Positions 55,414 to 64,000 of a stretch of 64,000 bases of DNA are shown piece by piece; positions within the stretch are counted from its first letter, which is position 1, and each line of letters opens with the position of its first letter. The stretch is from NCBI RefSeq assembly GCF_020509005.1, contig NC_063014.1, forward strand, positions 620,001 to 684,000. The letters run 5' to 3'. A model generated the notes under the pieces. It was not told the origin of the DNA, made no database searches, and was given only the letters and a program-made list of their open reading frames with translations. Origin of the DNA: Fulvia fulva (lineage: Eukaryota > Ascomycota > Dothideomycetes > Mycosphaerellales > Mycosphaerellaceae). Both the position numbers and the translations under genes were made by a program.

Positions 55414-56990
55414 TCGACATCGTAGGAGCCTTCGACAACGTCTCATACTAAAGGCTAATATATATCCTATAGCAGAAAGGCATCCCCTAGTAGGCAACGA
55501 CGTTCGTCTACTCCTTTCTCTAGGAACGGACGACATACCTAGTCCTAGGAAGGTACACGTCCGACCCGGTAAAGGCAGAGACTAGAATACCTCAGGGATC
55601 TACTCTCTCCCCTATCCTATTTCTGATATTTATGTCTGATCTAATCCCCCTACTCACCTCTCCGCAAACCTTAGCATCGGGGTTCGTAGACGACACAAAC
55701 ATCCTAGCCTAGTCAGACTCGACAGAAGAGAACTGTCGCCTCCTCGAAGATAGGTACAAGAAATGCGAGGAGTGGGCAAAGAAGCATAGTGCCCAGTTCG
55801 CCCCTAAAAAGTACTAACTTATACACTTCAGTAAAGCGAGAACACACTATAACATGAAGGCGGCGATAAGAATCCAAGGCTACGAGACAAAGCTATTAGC
55901 GGAGCTACGAGTACTAGGGATCTGGCTCGACCCGAAGCTAAGCTAGAATGTATAGGTTAAGAAAGCCTAGAGTCGAGCACAAGTTAACGAGGCCTCGATA
56001 AAGAGACTTACGGCATCTATATAGGGAGCAACATTCGATAAGGCAAGAGTAATGTATAAGGCGATCGTCAGACCAGCTATACTATACGGGGCACAGATTT
56101 AGGGAATAGGAGGCGTAGGCAAGCCGATCCCGAAACGGATAGAGCAACCCCTAAACAGGACATAGGCAGGCAACCTACGTAGGGTACTAGGCGTATACAA
56201 GACAACATTAACATACACGGTAGAACTGGAGACAGGAACACTACTAGTCGGCCAGTATATCCGGGGAATGAGAATTCAATACGCGGCAAGGACGACAGGT
56301 TACCTAGTACAAACTACGATCTAGGAGGCAAAGAATAAGATAGAAAGCTACTACCGGAGAGGGGCCGGACATAGGACAAGCCAAAAAGAGGATGACCTTA
56401 CTACCTTTACGGCCGTATAGACAAGTACCGAATGGCTAGTACGAAAGGAGGAGGAGCGTAGGACTCGCTAGGCCGGCGGGAGTAAGGCTAAGACCTAAAG
56501 CCTAGTAGAATAGATAGCGAGCTACCTATAGGAACAGGACTAGAAAAGGAAGCCCCCTAAGACAATAGGCCCGATAGCGCTCCGAGCCTTCTAGAGACAC
56601 AATTACTAGCTATATAGGGACCTAACAAGGGCCGAAGCAAGCATAGCGATCCAAATCAGGTCCGAATATATTAGATTAAGGGCCTACCTATTTAGAAGAC
56701 GAGTACTAGACATCTATAGCCTAGCCTACTAGTATAGCTACCTATCGCAAAACCTAGAACATATACTACTACGATGCCCGTAGTAGGCGAGAGGCAGGGG
56801 AAATTGGAGGCACTAAGCGGGAAGGAGAGACTACAAGTCAATCATTAGGGACAAAGGTAACATTCGCCGAATCTCTCGGTAGATACTATAGTAGGGTTAC
56901 CTCTAGTAGTTTAGCCTCGCTAGCGAGACGGAGGAGTAGATAGACAAGAGGCGGAAGCTAGGGGGTAGCAGATAGGGTAGTCATTAGGGC
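55414..56990 (+). pseudogene. LINE D ORF2 relic (RT to zinc motif)
   Basis: It begins at LDIVGAFDNVSY in the RT palm, then RIPQGSTLSPILFLIFMSDL near 55590, the catalytic FVDDTNILA near 55683, LRVLGIWLDPKLS near 55905 and a thumb segment. A C-terminal zinc region near 56725-56780 has some Cys read as Tyr. The RT fingers, endonuclease and ORF1 are absent and replaced by module 1. TAG codons interrupt it throughout. Confidence 0.8.
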
Positions 56991-57185
56991 AGGCCTATAA
57001 CACTAGCGTACCCCTAATAAGGGAAAATTAAGACAACAACTAGGAGGAAAAGATAGGCGGGAAGGAGGAGGGGTTTTCACTAACACGGTTTCCCCTCTAT
57101 ATATACGAAAACAAGATAGTATAGCTATATAGGCCAAAGGGCACTATAACAGCTTAATGAAATATCTATCTATATACACGATTAG

Positions 57186-57608
57186 TAATACTAGTTACAC
57201 TACGTACTAAGGCCGACGCGCCTATAAGTAAGCGGCGTCGTTATAGCTATTACTAAATAAGGAGGTAACGGTAAAAGAACCAATATCCGACCTTTACGGC
57301 CTATATATCTCCCTTAGTAAAACAGGTCTATAGTACTATAGTACTTATATAACAGATATATATATAAGGGATTAGATTATATAGTCATAGACATATATAT
57401 TAGGCTAAGTAGCTACAATATATAGAGTATAAGTACTCGTCCCTTCTTAGAGTATAAGTACTCGTTATCCTCTTTAGCTATTATATCCTCGTTAATTAAC
57501 GTCACTACTATTAAGGTTACTAAGAACAAGCGTATCGAGCTACTAACTCGCCTAGAACAAATCACTATATAGATACGCTTCATCGACACACTACTTATTA
57601 AGAGCGGG
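57186..57608 (+). other. Copia C interior between LINE D and Copia B
   Basis: RIP-type composition. It contains a 17-bp direct repeat (agagtataagtactcgt at about 57424 and 57450) and ends in the Copia B target site gcggg (57604-57608). A plus frame near 57500-57600 (KNKRIELLTRLEQ) may be the start of Copia C gag, continued at 63234. Confidence 0.4.
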
Positions 57609-57843
57609 TGTTAAGATGTAGTATCTTAAAGGGAGTTAACAATTAGGAAGTGATCTAGTAGCCTAAGGCATCTACAATAACTCAGCTTATAGGGAGATAC
57701 CTTCTCTCCCCTTTAGCTTAGATAGACATCTGACACAATCAACATATTAGTTCCTAATATATTGCTATATGCTCGTGCTATTAGTTAGTTAAAGATTGAT
57801 CTCTTACTCTACTCCGCTACTATCTACCCGTACCTATTTAACA
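57609..57843 (+). repeat. 5' LTR of Copia B, 235 bp
   Basis: TGTTAAG...TTTAACA, followed immediately by the primer-site-like GGTTATAAGCCCGGG. Confidence 0.95.
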
Positions 57844-58249
57844 GGTTATAAGCCCGGGTTTATGTAGGAATAAGAGCAACCTATATTAGTATAGGTTACT
57901 TATATCCCTTGCTATCGTAGTAGAAAACATCTAGGAATTAGAAGTCTACCCCGTCTATCCTATTAAGGAGCTTAGTTCGATACTAAGTAATAGGTAACCT
58001 AGACAAGGACTCTATACGGCTTACTTAAAGCTAATACCTTGAAGATACTCTATAGGTAGAACTGTATCGAGATACTATTAAGAAGGACTTCAAGTAAGTC
58101 ATTTGAAGCTCTACTAGAAGAGACAGACCTATATCCTAGCCCCGAGACCTTATACCGCTCCTTCCTTACTTTACTAAGTAGGCCTTAGTATCCACACCTA
58201 CGAACTTTCCTATTCTATACTAGAAGCCTTAGTAGGATCTAAGCCACTA

Positions 58250-61200
58250 CTTTGGAACATACACACCTTGTCTTATTATATCCAATCTATTATAGGTTTG
58301 AACTAAGAGAAGATAGAGGAGAAGGGAGGCAAAATCCTAATTCTTAGGAGGGACAATTAGAAGAGATAGTTCAACCTTTAGAGATATAAGATAGAGAGCC
58401 AATTAGCATTCTTTATATTTAATGACCTAATAGAAGTGTCTTTTAATAACATTAAGGGCAAGACTCTGAAACTCTAAGAAGAGGCTATAACTAAAGAGAT
58501 CCTTAATACGCTAATATAGATAAGACATAATATAGTATATAACTTTAGTATCCTTAGTAGGATTATAGAAGAAGATGAATTTGAGCTTAAGGGCTTATGT
58601 AGATCTAGAAGAGCTACTAAGAAGTGGGTATATCTCTAGAACAAGTATAGCCAGGTGCTACTAACCTATATATATAAGCTTATAAAGCAATTTGTGACCT
58701 TTAAGATAAGTAAAGAGTTCACTATAAGATCTGTATAGACACACCTGGTTTCTCTTAGAAAAAGGATTGCTAATGTTGACCTAGAGGGTTAGTATTATAG
58801 GAAAGCTGATATAAGGATGACCTAGCTCTTAAGCTCACTACTACCTAACTACTATATAGCTAGGGATACTATTATAGCTTAGCTAAAGATAGATCACGAA
58901 AGGACCTTAAAGATCCTTAAAGCTTAAGAAGCTAGGTTAGATCCCTCTAAGGCTAAGTATAGCATAGTAGCCACCTAGGTCAAGCCCTTAGGTCTAGTAA
59001 GACTACTCTCCTGCCTTCTCTATAGGAAGGATCATCTAATCAAGGACTGCCCTAGTCTACCTAAGGCAAGAAAGGTCCTTAGATCTTATTCCTAACCACC
59101 ATCTTCCTAGAATATAACATATATTAAGAAGAAGAGAACTCTACTACCTACTTTAAGAAGGACACTAAGAGAGAAGTCCTCTATAGAAGAACTGAAGAAA
59201 ATGGTAAAGAAACTCAGCTCTAATATACTGTCGCTCTAGAAGAACTAGGCCTAGTCTTATACCTCTAAAGTAAAGAAGACTAGAAAAGGGGTTTCCGCCT
59301 AAGAGTTACGTAACTTATATAGCTCATCCCTAGAGACAATGTCTGATAATGATGAGTATAATGAAGTGGCTTACTTAACTATAGAAGTCTAAGGCAAGTT
59401 CCCCTCGTTAGAGTAGTTACTTAACTCCTATACTTTATCCTATATAACTGACTAAAGCTGCCTCTTTAGATCTATAGCTCCTTTAATAAAGAAGAAATAG
59501 ATCAAAGTAGGAGGTGGGTTTTTATTGGCCACTTATATTAGGAATGTAGAGATAAGTAGGAGAGCTAGTAGAAAAGTTGTTTTAGAAGATGTCCTACTTA
59601 TACCTAAGCTAGGAGTAAACCTGGTTTTATAGAACTAGTTTAGTAAGTAGTTTAGTGTTCAACCTCTATCATTTTCTCTTGTTTCCCCCTCTAGTAAGAC
59701 TATTGTCTAGACAAAGCTCCTTAGGGGGTTCTATTTATTAATGAGATTTCTCCTCTCCTACAAGAACGGGCACATTACTTATTATATGCACTATTAATAG
59801 AGAATGCCTTTGTGACTGCTTAATTAGAGACCGACCTAAAGTAGTAGGAGCTTTAGTATAGAAGATTTGTACACTTTAGGAAGAATTTGCTCCAGAATCT
59901 TTATAAGGTAATAGACTTAAAAGAGCCCATTCCTATCCCTAAGGATAGCTTTTACTAGTACAGAGTATGTTTAATAGTAAAGATGAAGAAGTACAAAGGC
60001 AAAGTTATAGAGAGAAGACCTAAAAGACTTGCCCTTGTATCTATTAACATATATAGCCCACTACTAATCTTAAGACTAGGATTCAAATACTAGCTTGAGA
60101 TTCTTAATAACTTCTCTAGGAAGAAGTGGACCTTTCCTCTTAGGAAAAGAGAAGATGCTCCAGTTGCTCTCTAGAACTAGAAGATCAAAGTAGAGAGGAA
60201 ATTATTAGCGTAGCTAAAAGCAGTAAGGCTTAATAATGCAAAAGAACTTATTATATTAGTAAAGTAGTAGGAGAAGGATTGAGGGATTAGGCTCGAGCCG
60301 ACTAAGGTATATAACTCTCTATAGAATAGACTAGTTGAGAGGTCAGTACAAACCTTAGAGGACTCTATAAGGGCAATACTTAAAGAGGCTAAAATGCCGG
60401 TTAAATTTTGGCCTAAAGTACTAGAGGCCTAAACTTATATAAGGAACAAACTACTAAATGGCCTAGATTACGATAGGTTTAAGGTTTTACTAGATAAGGC
60501 TTTTGATAGTATCAAACCGACTATCAACTATTTAAAAGTTTAGGGACATAAAGCTATTGTCTATATAGACACAAGATCCTAACCTTTATAGGCAAGAAGT
60601 GACAAGCTGATAAATAGGGGTAAAGAAGCAGTGTTTATTAGGTATATTAAAAACATAGCTAAAGCCTAGCTCTTTTAGGAACTAGACATAAGAGCTGTTA
60701 AACAACACATATATATAGACTTCTTTAAGGACCAGCCTAGAGGTGATATAGGTCTTAATGTTCTAACATTGAATCTACTAAGCAGTGTACTAGCTAGGAA
60801 GCCCTTAGGAAGGCCGAGGAAGAACGTATCCTTAGGACAATCTACCTACTATTTAGGCGTCTATTAGAGCCCTCCCGAAATAGATCAGCCAAGTGAGAGC
60901 CCTAAAGTCGCTTAGCCGAGAAAGCTGTTTGTGCAACTTCCCTAACCTCCGGAGAACGTAGGAGAATTTCAGAAAATCGAATAGCTAATTAAGAGAAGCT
61001 CCCTAGATCCCTAGGAAATAGACGTCACTAGGTCATAAGTGACGGTCCCTAAATCATCCCTTAGAAAGAGAAAGGCTGACTATGATGTTAAGGGCTATGA
61101 CATGAAATAGAAAGCCCTAAAATCTATAGTCCCTAAGCCCGAACTAACTACTAAAGTGGGAGAAGTAATAGACCTCTTAGAGAACCTTACTGCTTTTTAC

Positions 61201-62990
61201 TAAGCTTTCTTTATACCTATGTAATCAGTGGACAGTTCAATACTATAGGATAGCGAATTCCTAGAAGAAGTTAAGGAAATAGCCTTTATAGTAACTATAG
61301 AAGCTATTATATATAAGCAAGAGGTCCTAATTCCAAAATCCTACAAGGATGCTATAAATAATAAGAAATAGGGACATCTTTAGAAGGAAGCAATCCAAAA
61401 GGAACTAGATGCTCTATAGAGTAACAACACCTAGGGAAATTCTGTTCTACTAAAAGGAGCAAATCTAGTTATATTAAGATAGGTCTTTAATATTAAGAGA
61501 AGCATTAGTAGAGCTGTTGAAAAGTTCAAGGCTAGACTAGTTATAAGGGGCTTCTTACAGAAGTTTAGTATTGACTTTATAGAGACATTTGTACCTATAG
61601 TAAGACAGGACACCCTTAGGGTGTTTATAGCTATTGTGTATAAGAAGGATCTTCATCTTTACTAAGTGGATATGAACAATACATTCATAGAAAGAACCCT
61701 CTATAAAGACATCTTTATGATACTACTACTAGAAGTTAAGCTTCTACTAAATATAGTATTCAAAATCCTTAAAAGCTTATATAGACTTAAGCAAGTAGCT
61801 AGAGATTAGAATCAACTCTATATGTCAAAGCTTAGAGAGATTGGATTCATATAGTCAGAAGTAGATCTATGCCTACTTATCTATAAGAAGAGGGAGATCA
61901 TAATCCTTATATATGTAGATGACATTCTAATTGCTACACTAAAGTTAATAGATGTTCTCTAGTTCAAAAGAGAACTTGGTAAGATCTTCAAGATTAGAGA
62001 TCTAGATGAAGCTAAAAAGATCCTTAGTATAAGAGTCATAAGGGACAGGAAGAGAGGAATCCTAGAACTTGACTTAGGACACTTTATTAGGGATAGCCTA
62101 GCTAAGATAGGAATGAACTATAAGAAGGCAGCACCTACACACTCACCTATAGATAGCTATAAGGCCCTCAAACCTTTAAGCTATATAGATAAGAGGTGTA
62201 ACAAGGCAGAGTACTAGAGTATTAATGGTACTTAGATGTGGCTAGCAACAATTACAAGGCTAGACATTGCTTTTGCCCTAGGAAGGATAAGCTCATTTGT
62301 GAGTGACCTATCCACCTACCACATAAAGGCTTTAAAGAAGATCACTAGGTACCTAAGATTATACCCTGATCTAGGACTTCAGTTCTTAAAGTCTAGAAAA
62401 GGACACCTTATTATATACTGTGATTCTGATTATATAATAGACAAAGCAGACAGAGTCTCAATCCTTAGGTATGTCTTCTTCCTCTATAGGGTACCAGTTT
62501 CTTAGATAAGTAAGAAGCAAAAGTCTGTAGCAACATCTATAATAGAGGCTAAATATCTAGCTAAAAATGTATATATAAAGTAGTCCTAATTCCTAGCTTT
62601 ACTGCTAAGAGAAATGGATTGTCTAGAGTTAGTAGGAGACTGTTCCTATTAACTAAGAATCACTAGAAGCTAGGAGACTGTATCAAATTTAAGACCAGTC
62701 TAATTAAGAGGTAACAATCAAGCTACCCTTACCCTAGTAAAAGATGTATATGTTTATAACAAGTCGAAGTACATTGACATTGCCTATAACGCTATTAGGA
62801 AACTTTAGTAGAGGAGGCTTATTGCTGTTAAGTACACCCTAACCTCTAAGATAGTTATAGACGGGTTTACAAAACTAAAGACTAGTCTACACTTCTAGAG
62901 GTTTATAAGCTAGCTTAACCTGTCATAAAAAGGTCTAAGTACTATTATTAGGAAGTGAGCAGACTGTAACCTCCTATACGAGATAAGTAG
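58250..62990 (+). pseudogene. Copia B gag-pol relic
   Basis: Gag runs from about 58250, with a CCHC knuckle near 58995-59030 (CLLYRKDHLIKDC, one Cys lost). The protease region is near 59430, and the GAG-pre-integrase stretch with HFRKNLLQNLYKV is near 59870. The integrase has LVERSVQTLEDSIRAIL near 60330 and a GLDYDRFKVLLDKAFD stretch near 60462. A GRPRKN linker lies near 60812. The RT has KARLVIRGFLQKFSIDF near 61527, MNNTFIERTLYKDIF near 61671 and the catalytic YVDDILIATL at 61912. RNase H has an 89-codon uninterrupted piece (62236-62505: LATITRLDIAFALGRISSFV) and DGFTKL near 62862. TAG codons at RIP-type sites are scattered through it. Confidence 0.9.
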
Positions 62991-62993
62991 GAG

Positions 62994-63228
62994 TGTTAAG
63001 ATATAGCATCTTAAAGGGAGTCAACAATCAGGAAGTGATCTAGTAGCCTAAGGTATCTACGATGACTCAGCTTATAGGGAGATACCTTCTCTCCACTTTA
63101 GCTTAGATAGACATCTAACACAATCAATATATTAGTTCCTAATATATTGCTATATACTCGTGCTATTAGTTAGTTAAAGATTGATCTCTTACTCTACTCC
63201 GCTACTATCTACCCGTACCTGTTTAATA
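62994..63228 (+). repeat. 3' LTR of Copia B, 235 bp
   Basis: Same ends and length as the 5' LTR. It keeps some CpA and TpG sites that the 5' copy has lost, and the reverse at others. Confidence 0.95.
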
Positions 63229-63233
63229 GCGGG

Positions 63234-63768
63234 TATTATTAATAACTCTATAAGGCTAGACCTACTTAAGACATAGATGTAGGCGAAACCGACGCTATAT
63301 ATAATAAGTAGGCAGAGCCGTAGTATAAGAAGCGCTTCTAGGCCTATACCGAGGTCCTTAATAGATATAGTACTACGGCCTACGAGATCGTTCTTAAGGT
63401 ACGAGAAGCAAATAAGTTAGTACGACAGGCCCTTAACGACCTTAAGGCACAGTTTAAGAAGGATAAAATGAACTAGGCTCGGCAAGCACTTAAGAAGCTA
63501 CTTACGACTCACCTCGCGTCCTTAAATAGCGATATTATAGTACTCGGTCACGTAATTAAGATACTATTAGTAGAACTAAAGGACATCGATATACTAGTAA
63601 CTATACTAGACATCCTTCTAGTCTACTAGTTCCTACGAGCCCTATTCGACGAATATAACTAATTTATTGTTAGCTACATTAATAGTTACTCCTACTTCCT
63701 AGGCGAGCCGAATAGACTATAAGCAACACTAAATAATATAATAGCGGTAGTAGCTAACTTCTAGCTAA
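63234..63768 (+). pseudogene. gag-like relic of Copia C
   Basis: The plus frame reads ALNDLKAQFKKDKMN near 63430, KKLLTTHLASLNSDIIVLGH near 63490 and VELKDIDILVTILDILLVY near 63570, with TAG at likely Trp or Gln positions. The position downstream of the Copia C LTR fits gag, but no diagnostic domain is visible. Confidence 0.4.
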
Positions 63769-64000
63769 GTATATAGATAGATAGATATTCTATTAAGCTA
63801 TTGTAGTGCCCTTCGGCCTATATAGCTATACTATCTTGTTTTCGTATATATAGAGGGGAAACCGTATTAGTAAAAACCCCTCCTCCTTCCCGCCTATCTT
63901 TTCCCCCTAGTTGTCGTCTTAGATTTCCCTTATTAGGGGTACGCTAGTATTATAGGCCTACCCTAATAACTACCCTATCTACAACCCCCCTAGCTTCCGC
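63769..64000 (-). mobile_element. LINE H, 3' end (continues past window)
   Basis: An ATAGATAGATAG run at about 63775-63786 is the (ATCT)n tail of a minus-strand LINE. The adjoining 3' UTR resembles that of LINE D (GGGGTTTTTACTAATACGG, then CGGTTTCCCC, on the minus strand). Coding sequence should start beyond the right edge. RIP-mutated. Confidence 0.8.

Larger units (their letters stand above)
54336..57170 (+). mobile_element. LINE D: 5'-chimeric LINE of a second subfamily
   Basis: Flanked by an exact 15-bp target duplication, tatatacacgattag (54321-54335 and 57171-57185). It starts with module 1 (to 55413), joined without a gap to the RT domain (TCGACATCGTAGGAGCC, 55414) of a LINE clearly different from LINE B. 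It ends with a 3' UTR (GGGGTTTTCAC...CGGTTTCCCC) and an ATCT tail near 57163-57170. RIP damage is moderate. Confidence 0.9.
57609..63228 (+). mobile_element. Copia B: complete Copia LTR retrotransposon
   Basis: 5,620 bp with two 235-bp LTRs (57609-57843 and 62994-63228) and a perfect 5-bp target duplication gcggg (57604-57608 and 63229-63233). The interior encodes gag-protease-integrase-RT-RNase H in the Ty1/Copia order. The LTRs differ at 13 sites: 12 transitions, of which 11 interchange CpA or TpG with TpA and one fits a CpG change, and one transversion. RIP therefore accounts for nearly all the divergence. Confidence 0.95.
53981..64000 (+). mobile_element. Copia C: LTR element with nested LINE D, Copia B and LINE H (continues past window)
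   Basis: It starts with a 123-bp LTR and a primer-site-like sequence (ggttataagcccggg, 54104-54118) shared exactly with Copia B (57844-57858). Its own interior is 54104-54335, 57186-57608 and 63234-63768, separated by LINE D, Copia B and LINE H insertions with matching target duplications for the first two. The 3' LTR is outside the window. RIP-mutated. Confidence 0.65.

Noticed and set aside
1..64000. tRNA, rRNA or origin sequences.
   Set aside because: None was recognised on reading; a covariance-model scan would be needed to exclude degraded copies.

Overview
The window is filamentous-ascomycete (Pezizomycotina) DNA. Two lines of evidence support this: a secreted-protein gene with short introns of 47-58 bp carrying canonical GT..CTGAC..AG signals, and a long transposon block carrying the signature of repeat-induced point mutation (RIP), in which CpA and TpG have become TpA. 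For example, positions 9241-9300 hold 11 TpA, no CpA and no TpG, while CpG is still present. Nothing in the sequence allows a genus to be named.

Layout. (1) Positions 1-6545 are ordinary single-copy DNA. They hold a small disordered-protein gene on the minus strand (11-397), about 3 kb with little content apart from two inverted repeats and a possible terminal exon, and an inferred nine-exon gene (3564-6222) for a secreted, Ser/acidic/Lys-Pro-rich repeat protein ending in a 66-bp coding minisatellite. (2) From about 6546 to the right edge the window is almost entirely transposable elements, mostly RIP-degraded.

The transposon block is nested up to six levels deep. A pogo/Fot1-like DNA transposon lies at 8679-10601. 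An LTR-element remnant holds a young, almost unmutated LINE (A, 11657-13554) and a minus-strand Copia element (A, from 15068). Copia A is interrupted at 20054 by a minus-strand Gypsy (B). Gypsy B is interrupted at 23775 by a chimeric LINE (F). LINE F is interrupted by chromodomain Gypsy A (24319-32411, itself holding an internally deleted pogo copy) and by Gypsy C (32489-48060). Gypsy C carries LINE B inside its 5' LTR and LINE C inside its body. LINE G (about 48516-53421) and an endonuclease fragment E follow. Copia C (from 53981) comes next and holds LINE D, the complete Copia B (57609-63228) and the tail of LINE H. Several insertions were confirmed by matching target-site duplications and by equal LTR lengths once the nested element is removed (363/363, 329/329 and 235/235 bp).

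The most unusual signal is a set of 5'-chimeric LINEs. A 1,079-bp non-coding module is joined at the same 3' base to truncated copies of two different LINE subfamilies (B and D). A second module of 523 bp is joined at the same 3' base to LINE C and LINE F at different LINE positions. This is what template switching from a discrete RNA during LINE reverse transcription would leave, and it parallels the WEIRD-MGL (MINE) chimeras described in Magnaporthe. Also notable are plus-strand open frames lying antisense to and downstream of pol in Gypsy A (zinc-cluster-like plus coiled coil) and Gypsy B (unrecognised), and a secreted-protein gene whose introns can all be placed in phase 1.
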